DNA of 64,000 bases from Akkermansia muciniphila. Its GTDB lineage: Bacteria; Verrucomicrobiota; Verrucomicrobiia; Verrucomicrobiales; Akkermansiaceae. Where the stretch lies: the NCBI GenBank assembly GCA_947624785.1, contig CANQLV010000009.1, positions 1-64,000 of the forward strand. Direction: 5' to 3'. The position numbers and the translations under genes are program-made. Shown in pieces: positions 36,292-46,069 of this stretch (position 1 is its first letter; the number at the start of each line of letters is the position of its first letter). Under the pieces are notes generated by a model. That model made no database searches. It saw nothing but the letters and a program-made list of their open reading frames with translations, and had not been told where the DNA came from.

Positions 36292-37526
36292 TGTTGACGG
36301 TCCTTCAAAACTTCGCGGTAAATGCCGGCCATCCTTTCCGCCTTGAGGTTCCAGTCCAGTTCCCTCCGCCTGGCGTAAAACGCTCCATCCATCTCCCGCA
36401 AGACCTGCCTGTTATGGAAAAAGAAACGGATGCGTTCCGCAAAGTCCCGGGCGGACTGTCCGGGACGGGTCAGGGGTATCTTGCATCCCACGGTTTCATC
36501 AACGATGGTTCCCATGCCGCAGGTATCAAAGCAGAGCACGGGCAGGCGGTTCATCAGGGCTTCCACAAGCACGGTCGAGGTAGCCTCCATGATGCTCGGA
36601 AAGAAAAACAGGTCGCTTCCCCGCATGAGTGATTGCACCTTTTCATTGGAGACCGTGCCGTGCCACACGCATTGCCCCGCCACGCCCAGCCGCTCCGCAA
36701 GGTTCCGGTAGCCCGGCTCCCTCTCCCCTCCCCCGCAGATATGCAGCTTCAGCTCCGGCAAATCCCGGAGATGGGTGAGGGTTTTTAATGCCAGGGCCAA
36801 CTGCTTGCTGGGTATCATGCGGCCTGCCCACAGCAGCCTGAATGGGCCTCCGTCCGTTGCCCGCCGCACCTCCTCCGGCCGAGCGGCGCAGCCGGTTTCA
36901 CTCATCAACAGCGCTTCCCGGCGATGGTAACGTTCCATTTTCTCCCGCACTCCCTGAACGGAAGCCAGCACGGCGTCAGCGCGCTTCATGGCTTTCCGCA
37001 CCCTGGGCTGGAACCTGGCCTGTACCGTATTGATCACGTTTTTCAATGCCGCCTTCCCCACCTGCCTCCAGCCGCTTTCCCGCAAGTAGGCCACCGGCGT
37101 ATTTTCCATTCCCCCCACCGGTCCCCATATGTAGGGAATTCCCCCGATTTTCCACAGCATCCCCGGCTCCCGGAAGCCGATCATGTTTAACTGGTGAATG
37201 ACGTCTATGCGGTTTTCCGCCACGATGCGCCGCGCCAGCACAAGCGCCCGCTCCTGCCATTTTTTGTAATGGCGGTAAAAACGCCAGTCTCCCTGGTCCC
37301 AGCACATCCGGCGTATTTTTTCCGGCACGGGAAGATAATGGAACACGATGTTGCCGGCCTGGGGAAGGCGGGCGAGTTCCCGCTCTATGTTTTCCCTCCA
37401 TTCCCCTTCAGTAATCACCTGCACCTTGCAGTGCATGGCCACGTGGATGACCCAGTTCCACCCCATACCGGGTTCGCTGCCCCAGTCCGGGTTGACGGCA
37501 TAAGCGTTAATCAGGATTTGCATCAT
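36288..37526 (-). CDS. glycosyltransferase family 4
   Basis: 412 residues with a two-Rossmann GT-B layout. N-terminal domain: [21 protein letters not shown]-terminal nucleotide-sugar domain: [19 protein letters not shown], then [20 protein letters not shown], then [18 protein letters not shown] with the E-x7-E type catalytic/donor motif. It should act in the cytoplasm, extending the lipid-linked repeat unit. It overlaps the neighbouring acetyltransferase by 20 bp and the WecG gene by 4 bp, so translation is coupled. Acceptor and donor unknown. Confidence 0.9.
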   Translation of the reverse strand: MMQILINAYAVNPDWGSEPGMGWNWVIHVAMHCKVQVITEGEWRENIERELARLPQAGNIVFHYLPVPEKIRRMCWDQGDWRFYRHYKKWQERALVLARRIVAENRIDVIHQLNMIGFREPGMLWKIGGIPYIWGPVGGMENTPVAYLRESGWRQVGKAALKNVINTVQARFQPRVRKAMKRADAVLASVQGVREKMERYHRREALLMSETGCAARPEEVRRATDGGPFRLLWAGRMIPSKQLALALKTLTHLRDLPELKLHICGGGEREPGYRNLAERLGVAGQCVWHGTVSNEKVQSLMRGSDLFFFPSIMEATSTVLVEALMNRLPVLCFDTCGMGTIVDETVGCKIPLTRPGQSARDFAERIRFFFHNRQVLREMDGAFYARRRELDWNLKAERMAGIYREVLKDRQH

Positions 37527-38106
37527 GGCTTGTCTGTTTTATGGAATCAAGGTAGTTCCGGTGCCTTTCCTCTTCTCCCGGGGTGGCAAAGCGGCGACGG
37601 ATGACCCGGGCCGGATTGCCGCCCACCACGGTCATGGGCGGCACGTCTCCGGTCACGACGGCCCCTGCCGCCACAATGGCACCGTCCCCCACGCAAACGC
37701 CCCCCAGTATGACGGCTCCATGGCCAATCCACACGTCGCTGCCGATGACCGTCATCCCGTCCTCCCAATTCCGGGGAGAATCCCAGACGGCGCAACCGGG
37801 CCTGTTAAAGGAATGGTCCCTTTTTCCGATGAATGAAACGCGGGCGGCGCACAACACGCTGTTTCCAAAACGTATATCGCAGGAGACATGGCAGTGCGGC
37901 CCCAATTGCACCCTGTTCCCAAAAATGATCCGTTTGTGCGGGGAATTCAGATGCACATGCCTTCCTATCCTGGTCATTCCCTCCACGGTGACCCAGCGTT
38001 GGATAAGGCGGAAACGGATGAAACTGCGCACTCCGTTGGCCAGGGAACGCAGAAACAGGATGGGCCGGGACCTGCCCGGGGCTGCATTGGAGGAAGCATT
38101 CATCAT
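37507..38106 (-). CDS. LbH (hexapeptide) O-acetyltransferase
   Basis: 199 residues from ATG 38106, which overlaps the upstream GT stop (ATGA). The left-handed beta-helix repeats run through [20 protein letters not shown] and [20 protein letters not shown], ending in [12 protein letters not shown], the standard end of the xenobiotic/WcaF-type acetyltransferases. It probably acetylates a sugar of the repeat unit using acetyl-CoA. A longer start at 38163 would overlap the GT gene by 61 bp and is less likely. Confidence 0.9.
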   Translation of the reverse strand: MMNASSNAAPGRSRPILFLRSLANGVRSFIRFRLIQRWVTVEGMTRIGRHVHLNSPHKRIIFGNRVQLGPHCHVSCDIRFGNSVLCAARVSFIGKRDHSFNRPGCAVWDSPRNWEDGMTVIGSDVWIGHGAVILGGVCVGDGAIVAAGAVVTGDVPPMTVVGGNPARVIRRRFATPGEEERHRNYLDSIKQTSHDANPD

Positions 38107-39209
38107 ACAATATGTTCCATGAGATGGCTGACGTATTCCCGGAATCCGGCAGGCATCAGGCATTCTTTCAGGCGCGGAGAGGAAGGACAGGCGCCGCGGT
38201 CCAGGCAGGTTTTCCGGAGAAGAGAGGCCAGCCCCCTTTCATCTTCCGGATCGAACAATTCCCCATTCCAGCCCCGGCGGATCAGACAGGCGGAGCCGCA
38301 ACGCCCGGAAACCAGGCAAAAACATCCGGCAGCCAGTGCATCATTGACAACCGCTCCAAACGGTTCCACCAGGCTGGGAAGAACAAAAACGTCGGCCAGA
38401 TTGTACCAGGCGGCCAGGCGTTCGCCTTCCAGCCAGCCGGTAAAAATAGCGCTGACCTCCAGCCGGACGGCCAGATCCTGCAAGACCGTCCCCAGGCGGC
38501 CCGACCCCGCAATCACCAGAACGGCGTCCTCCGGAAGGGCCGCAGCCGCCCTGACCAGGCATTCCAGATTCTTCTCCGGGGCCAGGCGCCCCACATACAG
38601 GACCACCCGTTTTCCGTGCAGGCCGTATTCCCGCTGCATGGAATGGCTCACGGAAAGCGCTTCCCGGCATTGTTCCCGGAATGCCCGTTCATCCCTGACA
38701 ATCGGAAAAAAGACGCCCTTTCCATAACGTTCCCGGTACCAGCGGCATGCCTCCATGTCCGGGAGAATCACATCGTCCATCACCGGCATCGCCGCCTTCC
38801 GCGCCAGCGCATGCATGCGGGACAATTCATTGCCGCGGATCATGTCCATGCTGTCGTCGCAGATGCTGACAATTTTGAATTTCCAGCGGCAAACCGCGCG
38901 CAGCAGGCACACTTCCAGAGCCAGAATGGAAAACTCCGGAACGATCACCAAATCGGGCCGTCCCTGCCGGAGAACGCGCGCAAGGCCGGAGGGAACGCGC
39001 CGCCCGGCCACCCGAACATGGTTCAGGTATTGGGGGCGGAAAGCGCAGCGAGCTTCCATTTCCTCCCTGTTGTAGTGGTGGTCCGGAGAATTTTCATATT
39101 CAAAAAACGCCTCCATGTCTCCAAGCCGGGCCAGCGCATTGAAAAAATCAATGCGATAGGGAGCCAGGTATTGATGAAAGACCATCAGTTTACGTTTGTT
39201 ATCGTTCAT
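38103..39209 (-). CDS. glycosyltransferase family 4
   Basis: 368 residues. N-terminal [20 protein letters not shown] is typical of GT4 enzymes acting on polysaccharides. The donor domain shows [20 protein letters not shown] and [20 protein letters not shown], with EPFG-x3-NDA replacing the commoner EGFG-x4-EA. Part of the tightly packed locus: 3 bp downstream of the alpha/beta-hydrolase-like gene. Donor and acceptor are not predictable. Confidence 0.9.
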   Translation of the reverse strand: MNDNKRKLMVFHQYLAPYRIDFFNALARLGDMEAFFEYENSPDHHYNREEMEARCAFRPQYLNHVRVAGRRVPSGLARVLRQGRPDLVIVPEFSILALEVCLLRAVCRWKFKIVSICDDSMDMIRGNELSRMHALARKAAMPVMDDVILPDMEACRWYRERYGKGVFFPIVRDERAFREQCREALSVSHSMQREYGLHGKRVVLYVGRLAPEKNLECLVRAAAALPEDAVLVIAGSGRLGTVLQDLAVRLEVSAIFTGWLEGERLAAWYNLADVFVLPSLVEPFGAVVNDALAAGCFCLVSGRCGSACLIRRGWNGELFDPEDERGLASLLRKTCLDRGACPSSPRLKECLMPAGFREYVSHLMEHIV

Positions 39210-39212
39210 GGT

Positions 39213-40073
39213 TCAGTGCCTTTTCCTGTAATACTGCCACGCTTGCCTGAAGAAGCCGGAGGCCGTCTCCCGGACGCCTACGCACCGAAGAGAAAACCGC
39301 AAGGGGTGTTGAATTGTGCCGCTCAGCTCCAGCAGCTCTTCATCGGAATATTGGAAAAGGCGGCTCAAACAGCATTTGAGGAAGGGGATTCCATGGCGGC
39401 GGGAGTGAAAGGGAATGACGTGCACCCCCCGGCGGCGTCCCAGAAGCTCCCTTTGCCTCCGGTCAATGGGAGAAAACAGGGAATGGAAATAATAAACGGG
39501 TGTCCCCGCATGCAGAAAGGGGGCCAGGCGGTAAAAAGGCGCCCGTTCCGGGTCATTCCCGTACCGTACCAGCAGGGGATTGACTCTGGCGGCATCTTCC
39601 ATTTCCGTTTCCGGCGCAAGATCAAAATAGCCGTTGAAGGAGAAAACGCGCTCCGCATGCAGCAGGGAGCCGAAGAGAACGGCCGCATAGCCTCCCGAGG
39701 AACTGCCCACCATCGTTACCCGGCAGCCTTTCGTCTCGTTTTCAAGCCACTTCAGCACCTTTTCCGGAGAGTCCAGGCGGCTGTTGACGCCGCCCAGGTA
39801 CCATTGCTTGAAAACGTCTCGGATGAAGATGTGCCTGCCGCAGCCCGGAACCCTGGTTCCGAACCATTCAAACGTATTCCGCAGGGTGACCCGTTCATGG
39901 AACCGGGCGCGGTTGTTGGGAAAGTACAAGTCATTGCTGCTGAAATAAACGGCGCATCGCGAATCATCCCCCTCCGGAGAGCGCTCCATGAGGTAATTGT
40001 CACGGGTCCTGTACGTCTCCAGCACCTCTTCATCATCCGTCTGGAAAACCCAGTCTATTTCGTCGCTGTCCAT
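39213..40073 (-). CDS. alpha/beta-hydrolase-like polysaccharide-locus protein
   Basis: 286 residues from ATG 40073 (MDSDEIDWVFQTDDEEVLE); a start at 40121 would overlap the upstream GT gene by 67 bp. The central block VTMVGSSSGGYAAVLFGSLL has the G-x-S-x-G nucleophile elbow of alpha/beta hydrolases. A matching acid/His pair is not certain. It could be an esterase or deacetylase acting on the polymer, or a non-catalytic assembly factor. Overlaps the next gene by 19 bp. Family not recognised with confidence. Confidence 0.65.
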   Translation of the reverse strand: MDSDEIDWVFQTDDEEVLETYRTRDNYLMERSPEGDDSRCAVYFSSNDLYFPNNRARFHERVTLRNTFEWFGTRVPGCGRHIFIRDVFKQWYLGGVNSRLDSPEKVLKWLENETKGCRVTMVGSSSGGYAAVLFGSLLHAERVFSFNGYFDLAPETEMEDAARVNPLLVRYGNDPERAPFYRLAPFLHAGTPVYYFHSLFSPIDRRQRELLGRRRGVHVIPFHSRRHGIPFLKCCLSRLFQYSDEELLELSGTIQHPLRFSLRCVGVRETASGFFRQAWQYYRKRH

Positions 40074-40903
40074 AAGAAGGGGAGAAAAACTCGTACATGC
40101 ATGCAGACCATGGCCTTGCACGCAGCCAGCAGGCCGTCGTGCCTGCGGACGTAGTGGAAGTAATACCTGGGCTGGGCATTCCCCAGCGGGGAATACAAAT
40201 TGCGGAGCCTGCCTGCCAGGGGCACCTTCCGGTCCGTCCAGGAAACGGCCTTGTCATGCCGTTCGCAGGTTCCCAGGCAGGAGGGGGCCACCCGCAGCCT
40301 TATTCCGCGGGCGCGCGCCGTCCGGGAATAGTCGTAATCCCCCAGGGCGTGCAGGTAGAACCCGTCCAGAATACCGATGCGCTCCACCACCCGCCGCGGC
40401 ACCCATAGAATGTTCCCGTGGCATAATTCGCACTCCCTCAGGGTTCCATCCGGAATAACGGGCTTCCCGCCCGCCGTGCCTCCGTAAGTCCACTCATCCG
40501 TGCCGGGGTGGCAGGTGGAGCCGCAGATGACGGCGGCGTGCTCCATCCGGCGTGAGGCTTCCAATAGATGGCCCACGGCAAACGGATGCAGCACGGTATC
40601 ATCATTCAGCCACAGGTAGAAATCCGCATCCTTCTTCAGGGCGTCCTCCCATGCCGTCCTCATTCCCCGGTTCCAGAACAGGGTTCCGTCCCCCCTGATG
40701 ACGGATACGGAGGGGTAAGCCTGCCGCACGGCGTCTCCGGTGCCGTCGGAGGAACCGTCATCCACCAAATGCACGGAGACGTCCAGCCCCGCTTCCGGCA
40801 GTGCGGAGAACAGGGCGGCAAGGGAGCGGAGCGTTTTTTCCCTGCGGTTGTGGCACGTCACCAGGACCGCAAGTTTTTTTCCGGAGGTATCGTCAGTTTT
40901 CAT
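40055..40903 (-). CDS. glycosyltransferase family 2
   Basis: 282 residues from ATG 40903, which overlaps the Wzy stop (ATGA). GT-A fold: LAVLVTCHNRREKTLRSL, VHLVDDGSSDGTGDAV, and the DXD-like LWLNDDTVLHPFAVGHLL. GDGTLFWNRGMRTAWEDAL is typical of rhamnosyl-type GT2 enzymes. It should act on the cytoplasmic face, adding a sugar to the lipid-linked unit. Donor identity is inference only. Confidence 0.92.
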   Translation of the reverse strand: MKTDDTSGKKLAVLVTCHNRREKTLRSLAALFSALPEAGLDVSVHLVDDGSSDGTGDAVRQAYPSVSVIRGDGTLFWNRGMRTAWEDALKKDADFYLWLNDDTVLHPFAVGHLLEASRRMEHAAVICGSTCHPGTDEWTYGGTAGGKPVIPDGTLRECELCHGNILWVPRRVVERIGILDGFYLHALGDYDYSRTARARGIRLRVAPSCLGTCERHDKAVSWTDRKVPLAGRLRNLYSPLGNAQPRYYFHYVRRHDGLLAACKAMVCMHVRVFLPFLWTATK

Positions 40904-42228
40904 GGAATGCGTACGGAAGGGAGAGGGTTGGAAGAACGGCGGCGGAAGATGCTTTCCACCCATTCATGAAGCTCGCCATCCGTCATGGCCCGGAAACGGC
41001 TGGAATAGCACATGGCGATCATCATCCACAGGGAGATGTTCATGATATCCAGATTGAAGTTGGTATCCTCCAGCCATCCCCAGAGCCAGCGGAAGGCCAC
41101 GAACACGCCCAGCAGCTTCATCCAGCGGTTGTTGGAACGGTAAATGGCCAGATAGGAGGCCTGCCAGTAAAATCCCGTGTAAAGGAAGAGCCCCGCCACC
41201 CCCGTCCAGGCGAAAATATTGAGGAGGACGGGTTCGCACCAGGCGCGGCGCTTCTGGTCATGGTAGGACTGGCGCTCATCACTGGACATCTGGAAACTGG
41301 TTTCATACCCCTGCGCCGGGGTGCGCCCCAGCAAAATGCAGCCGTCCTTCAGGGAGGAAGAAGCCACCTCTTCAAAGACGATGCTGCGGGAATCCGCCAG
41401 CAGGTCGTCCTCCACGGAACTTCCCGGCGCTCCGGTGCAGGAGCCGACGTCCAGGACATTGAAGACGCCGCCCAGCCCAAGGGCGAGAAAGAAGGAGGGA
41501 ATTAAAAACAGGGCGTGCCGCATCATCCTGTAAAAGCAGTCCTTGAGCAAATCCCTGCCGCAATAGACGGCCAGCAGGGACAAAGCCGCCAGCGCCTTTA
41601 AAATCTGGCTCCTGGCTCCCATGCTGACGCACACCATCAGGCATGCCATGACCAGCACCACCAGCTTCCATTTCCGGGGCAGCAGGGGCAGCCACGGCAC
41701 CAGCATCAGCAAGGGATTCAGCAGGGAGGCGTAAAAGTCCGGATTGAGGGTGAGCATGAACAGGAAAAAAACGGGGATGAACACCTTGAACCAGACGGAC
41801 AGGACCTGCCGCGTCACCTCCGGCAGGCTGAATACGTAAACCAGCACGGGAATGAAAAGCGTGGGGGCATTCGTCACAAGGGCCCGCGCGGACCAGTAGC
41901 CGTCCACGGCGAAGACGCCCCGCAGGCAGCAAATGAATACCCACAGGAAATAAATGGAGAAGAGGGGATAGACGGGGGCGTCCTCCCGCCGGAAATACTT
42001 CCGCATGATGACGAAGGACACCGCCAGCAGGAGGGCGGAGGAAAGGGAAATGGCCTGTTCCGTACAAATCGGGTGAAGGACGGCGGCGGACGAGTACATG
42101 GCCAGCATGATCATGGCCTTCACCAGGATGATGAAGGGGAGCACGACCCGGATGCTTGAAGGAAGGCGGGATTTCCCGTCAAGGGGCAGGCCTTTATTCG
42201 CCTGAAATAAAAGGTCCGTATTACGCAT
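40900..42228 (-). CDS. Wzy-like polysaccharide polymerase / O-antigen ligase
   Basis: 442 residues with about eleven hydrophobic segments. A large polar loop (residues about 260-330, with SSVEDDLLADSRSIVFEEVA and GRTPAQGYETSFQM) between late helices is the layout of Wzy/WaaL proteins. Sequence similarity in this family is low, so the call rests on topology plus context: an initiating transferase, flippase and Wza/Wzc genes lie in the same operon. It would join flipped repeat units in the periplasm. It overlaps both neighbours by a few bases. Confidence 0.75.
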   Translation of the reverse strand: MRNTDLLFQANKGLPLDGKSRLPSSIRVVLPFIILVKAMIMLAMYSSAAVLHPICTEQAISLSSALLLAVSFVIMRKYFRREDAPVYPLFSIYFLWVFICCLRGVFAVDGYWSARALVTNAPTLFIPVLVYVFSLPEVTRQVLSVWFKVFIPVFFLFMLTLNPDFYASLLNPLLMLVPWLPLLPRKWKLVVLVMACLMVCVSMGARSQILKALAALSLLAVYCGRDLLKDCFYRMMRHALFLIPSFFLALGLGGVFNVLDVGSCTGAPGSSVEDDLLADSRSIVFEEVASSSLKDGCILLGRTPAQGYETSFQMSSDERQSYHDQKRRAWCEPVLLNIFAWTGVAGLFLYTGFYWQASYLAIYRSNNRWMKLLGVFVAFRWLWGWLEDTNFNLDIMNISLWMMIAMCYSSRFRAMTDGELHEWVESIFRRRSSNPLPSVRIP

Positions 42229-42895
42229 GCACGCTCCTTTCCATCATCGGAGAAACTTTCCCCTCCTCCAGCCCGCGGATGCGGCGCGCCGGATTTCCCG
42301 CCCATACCTCATTGGAAGGGATGGAACGCGTTACCACGGAACGGGCTCCTACGACGGCGTTATCCCCGATGGAAACGCCTTTTAAAATGAAAGCTCCGGC
42401 CCCGAGAAAGACGTTGTTCCCAATCCTGACGGGAGCGGACCGGCGCTGAAACCTGTCCTCCGCTCCCCGCCTGGATTCCGGGTCCAATGCGTGGAAATCC
42501 GTATCCATGATATGGACTCCGAATCCGGCCTTTACATCGTCGCCAATAGTCACCGACCGCGTGCAGATGATGACGGTATTGCTGACGCCCACCCGGTTGC
42601 CGATGCGCAGCACGCCGTCCCGGTCCACGGAAATCAGGCAGCGCTGGGAGGAACGGGAGACGCCGTGGGGGCCGTTCCGCATGGTAAATTCCCTTCCTAT
42701 GCGGCACGGAACGGAACGGCGGCGGCTTCCCCTGGATATCCTGACGTCCGGAATTCCGAACGAACAGAGGCCGGGACCGTAAACCGCATTGCCGGCATAC
42801 AGGAGCCACCTGGCATACCAATTGTGAAGCGGGTGCGTGCAGACGGCCCAGCAGCGGAGCACGGCTTTCCTGGCAAGGCAAATCAATTGCTGCAT
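42221..42895 (-). CDS. LbH (hexapeptide) acetyltransferase, WcaB/WcaF-type
   Basis: 224 residues. Repeats of the left-handed helix are clear: VLRIGNRVGVSNTVIICTRS, VTIGDDVKAGFGVHIMDTDF, VRIGNNVFLGAGAFILKGVS and IGDNAVVGARSVVTRSIPSN, ending EVWAGNPARRIRG. HIMDTDFH provides the catalytic His region. Predicted O-acetyl transfer to a sugar in the locus product. Overlaps the Wzy-like gene by 8 bp and the GT4 gene by 13 bp. Confidence 0.88.
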   Translation of the reverse strand: MQQLICLARKAVLRCWAVCTHPLHNWYARWLLYAGNAVYGPGLCSFGIPDVRISRGSRRRSVPCRIGREFTMRNGPHGVSRSSQRCLISVDRDGVLRIGNRVGVSNTVIICTRSVTIGDDVKAGFGVHIMDTDFHALDPESRRGAEDRFQRRSAPVRIGNNVFLGAGAFILKGVSIGDNAVVGARSVVTRSIPSNEVWAGNPARRIRGLEEGKVSPMMERSVHA

Positions 42896-44199
42896 GAGGC
42901 ACCCTCCCTTCCTTCATCTTCTTCCGTCCCGTTTCCGGCAATGCTCCCGTAAATGCGCTTCAGCTGTTCCGCATTCGCGGAACGGTCATGCCTTGCCAGG
43001 GAGGCCTGCCTTCCGCGGAAGGAAATGCGCCTGCACAAATCCATGTCCCCGAACAGGCGGCATACAAGCATGGCCAGCATTTCCGTCTCTTCAAACCGGT
43101 ACAGGAATCCCGTTTCCCCGTCGGACACGGAATCCATCATGCCTCCGGCATAGGACGCGATGCAGGGAGTGCCCACCATCTGAGCTTCCCCCAGAGAATT
43201 GGACTCATTTTCAATCATGGAGGGGCAAACGAAGACATGCGCCTTCTGGAATTGGCTGCACATCTGCTCCGCGTCCAGGCGGCCCAGCCAGAGGAAACGA
43301 TCCCGGACTCCAAGCCGTTCCATCAGGTTTCCCAGATAACGGGCGTAGCCGTTCCTGCGCCACGCAGGGACTGACAGGATGTCCGGTCCGGCCACCCGCA
43401 CCCTGGCGTCAGGATAATGCCGCAGGACCAGAGGAAGAGCCTCCACTACCTTGTGCAGCCCTTTCAGGGGGTAGTGGGACTGACTGAGAAAAATCGTATG
43501 CTTTTCGCACGCCCCGGCATCCCATTCATGACGGTAAAAGGGTTCCCTGAGCGTGGGATGAAGAACATGGTACCGTGCCGCGGGGTTCATGGCCCATGCG
43601 TGGGTACGGTCCCAGGCGGTACGCCCGATCACATGGCGCACTTTGCCGAACAGCTCCCGTTCATATCTTCCGCGCGCCTTCATCTTCCGCTGCTGGGCAA
43701 AAAGCGTATCGCGGCGCAACAGATCGCGGAAGGTAACGGATTTCACGAGTTCCCGGGGAGAAATGCCGCCCAGATAGAACCCGGCGCAGACGGAAGACAG
43801 CCCCTGGATGGAAACGGCCGTGCGTTCCGTCCCGCAGGCCCGCGCCCAGGCCAGGGAGTGCGGATATTCGGAACCGTGGATATGGACCACATCCGGGCCG
43901 AACATGTCCCTGATTTCCCGGAAACAGGGTTCCAGCTCCTTCCTGTACCCCCCCATGCCGGCAGGGGCGGGAATCAGGTAATAGGCCATGGCCTCCCCGT
44001 CCAGGCGGCGCAGGGTGCGCCCCGGGTAAAGCATGGCCGCGGCCAGCTTTAAATCCGGGGCGGCCTTCAACAGCTCCTGCGCCCCCGCGTACATCCAGCC
44101 TCCCAGAACCGGTTCCGGAAGTCCAAGCATCCGGCACGGTTCAGGAAACAGGATATTGGACAGCCAGAGCACGTTCATCCCTTTTTCCGGAGCATTCAT
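42883..44199 (-). CDS. glycosyltransferase family 4
   Basis: 438 residues from ATG 44199, 5 bp after the upstream stop. N-terminal NVLWLSNILFPEPCRMLGLP, then DVVHIHGSEYPHSLAWARAC. Donor domain: TIFLSQSHYPLKGLHKVVEA and FVCPSMIENESNSLGEAQMV, the E-x7-E motif in the NESNSLGEAQM form. A longer frame to 44274 overlaps the preceding gene and lacks family-like sequence. One of three GT4 enzymes in the locus. Confidence 0.92.
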   Translation of the reverse strand: MNAPEKGMNVLWLSNILFPEPCRMLGLPEPVLGGWMYAGAQELLKAAPDLKLAAAMLYPGRTLRRLDGEAMAYYLIPAPAGMGGYRKELEPCFREIRDMFGPDVVHIHGSEYPHSLAWARACGTERTAVSIQGLSSVCAGFYLGGISPRELVKSVTFRDLLRRDTLFAQQRKMKARGRYERELFGKVRHVIGRTAWDRTHAWAMNPAARYHVLHPTLREPFYRHEWDAGACEKHTIFLSQSHYPLKGLHKVVEALPLVLRHYPDARVRVAGPDILSVPAWRRNGYARYLGNLMERLGVRDRFLWLGRLDAEQMCSQFQKAHVFVCPSMIENESNSLGEAQMVGTPCIASYAGGMMDSVSDGETGFLYRFEETEMLAMLVCRLFGDMDLCRRISFRGRQASLARHDRSANAEQLKRIYGSIAGNGTEEDEGREGASCSN

Positions 44200-44204
44200 C
44201 TTCC

Positions 44205-45224
44205 TCACCAGTAGCACCCTCCTTCCACACGGCTGGCGTGGCCTACCGTTTCTTCTCTTCCCGGCCGCGCCCACGCGTCATTGAAAAGCCGGGAATAATC
44301 ATATTTGGGAGCGCCGGGATCGGCCCCGTAGGCCGGGTCTTCCCAGCGCCTGCCCCGCAGGCCGAACAGCAGTTGAAGAGCCCCTCCGAGATGCACGGCC
44401 TGCCTGCCCCGCCTCTTGGCATGGGCCGCCAGATGGAAGCCGTAAGCCCCGCATCCGATGAGACAGACGTCGTAATCCCGGCGGTCCATCTCCCCCTCCA
44501 TCCATGCCAGGGCTTCAAACCAGTCGGCAAAACGGCCTGGCCCCGCGCCCAGGCTCTGGACGGCGGCCAGCGTCTCCAGGGAAAAGGAAGGAAGAACCTC
44601 CGGATTTTCAAAAATCCTTTCCCTGTTCCGTTCGTATTGGAGCGTTATGCTTTCCGCGAAAGGATGGACCACCAGCACCTTCCTTCCCTCCAGAGCCCTG
44701 CTCCATGGCCGGGAAGACCAGTAAGGCTCCAGATTCAGCAGGCGCACGCGGGGAACGTCCCGGATGATGGGCATCACCTCCCGTTCGTACGGAAGCCAGC
44801 TTCCCAGGATATCCAGTTCCATCATGTCACGGAGCATCAGCTCGCAGAAACGGGCCAGATATTCCGGCGCGGCCGGGAAAAAACCGGACCACTCCCTCAT
44901 CTGCCTCATGATGTTTTTATTCCACCACCACTGGTCCCTCCGGCCCGTGATGTAATCCAGCGGATTCCTGCCCGCCTTTCCAATCTCCAGATAATTATGC
45001 AGGCAGGACATTTCCGTGCAGCCAAACCGTCCCACCATGGCGGGGCGCCCGGAGCGGAGAAGGTTCTCAATCATCGCGGAAGCCGCGTCCGCATCCAGTT
45101 CACAGGAGGGGGGGCGCAGTTCCTCCCTGCCGGAACAGCGCTCAAACACGCGGCGCAGCAAATGCAAACCCTGGTGCATCAGTGAAATCATGGCATGGAC
45201 AAGTTTAATTGCCTCCGCAGGCAT
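44205..45224 (-). CDS. uncharacterised polysaccharide-locus protein (possible GT-D-like fold)
   Basis: 339 residues. Recognisable blocks: PAMVGRFGCTEMSCLHNYLE near residue 60, VLVVHPFAESITLQYERNRE in the middle, CLIGCGAYGFHLAAHAKRRG and VHLGGALQLLFGLRGRRWED late. This set recurs in capsule loci as an unnamed family. The GRFG-x-E start recalls GT-D-type glycosyltransferases, so a sugar-transfer role is plausible but unproven. No membrane segments. Overlaps the next gene by 20 bp; ATG 45191 is an alternative start. Confidence 0.65.
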   Translation of the reverse strand: MPAEAIKLVHAMISLMHQGLHLLRRVFERCSGREELRPPSCELDADAASAMIENLLRSGRPAMVGRFGCTEMSCLHNYLEIGKAGRNPLDYITGRRDQWWWNKNIMRQMREWSGFFPAAPEYLARFCELMLRDMMELDILGSWLPYEREVMPIIRDVPRVRLLNLEPYWSSRPWSRALEGRKVLVVHPFAESITLQYERNRERIFENPEVLPSFSLETLAAVQSLGAGPGRFADWFEALAWMEGEMDRRDYDVCLIGCGAYGFHLAAHAKRRGRQAVHLGGALQLLFGLRGRRWEDPAYGADPGAPKYDYSRLFNDAWARPGREETVGHASRVEGGCYW

Positions 45225-46065
45225 TCCCTTCCCGGAGGAAGCGGCGCTTCATGGACCGGAGTTCCAGCCGGCTGCGCCACGTCTTCCAGTTCCTGGCGGC
45301 ATTCCTGATTCTTGCGGAGCAAGGGGTCTTTTCCTCCGGATCAAAAAAACCCCTCCTGGAAAAATCCATGGATATGCCGTGCCGTTCAAACAGCTCCGCC
45401 ACCGGCCCGTACCATTTGCCGTGGATGATGCCCGTGAAAATGTAGGGAATGATCTGGTACCCCTCCCGGGAAAACAAGGAGGGGTCCACCGTTAAAAACT
45501 CCATGCGGGAATACTTCGCCCTCCGGCTGCCGAAGTATTCGAACTTCCATGCGGATTCCTCCTTCCTCAACAGGGAAAGCAGCGCCTCCCTGCGCCACAG
45601 GGAGCCCTGGCAGCACGCGTACCAGGGGTAATCCGGGTCACTGGCGAAAAGGCCTTCATACCGCGAAGGCTCACGGGCCGGAATTCCCTCCGGGGTCAAC
45701 TGGATGCAGGGAATTTCCGGATGGGCGCGCATCAGCGCCGCATACCTTTCCACCGCCTCTCCGTCCACCGGCGCCGTCAGGAAGTAATCCTCCTGCATGT
45801 ACAGCACCGTGTCCGTTTCCATGGCCTCCAGGGCCCATTTCAGGCATTCGCTCCACGTGGCCCTCCCGCGCCCCGGAATGATCCGGCCTGCGCAGCTCCT
45901 CAGGGAAACGACGTTTTTTTCCGGACCGGAGTAGGACTTGTATTCCGTATTCAAGTAGACACGGGCGGAGCAATCGGGCCAATAAAGGGACCAGAGCCTG
46001 AAAAAAGGCTCCCAGCAGTCTTCAAAGGAATCACAGGTATTGACGAGAATGGAATAGGATTTCAT
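45205..46065 (-). CDS. glycosyltransferase-like protein (GT-A type)
   Basis: 286 residues. SYSILVNTCDSFEDCWEPFF begins like a GT-A nucleotide-sugar domain. VLYMQEDYFLTAPVDGEAVE places an acidic EDY motif where DXD would be. DYPWYACCQGSLWRREALLS resembles the acceptor-side loop of GT2-like enzymes. The family is not one I can name with confidence. Cytoplasmic. Located directly after the flippase gene (4-bp gap). Confidence 0.65.
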   Translation of the reverse strand: MKSYSILVNTCDSFEDCWEPFFRLWSLYWPDCSARVYLNTEYKSYSGPEKNVVSLRSCAGRIIPGRGRATWSECLKWALEAMETDTVLYMQEDYFLTAPVDGEAVERYAALMRAHPEIPCIQLTPEGIPAREPSRYEGLFASDPDYPWYACCQGSLWRREALLSLLRKEESAWKFEYFGSRRAKYSRMEFLTVDPSLFSREGYQIIPYIFTGIIHGKWYGPVAELFERHGISMDFSRRGFFDPEEKTPCSARIRNAARNWKTWRSRLELRSMKRRFLREGNACGGN

Positions 46066-46069
46066 GGAA

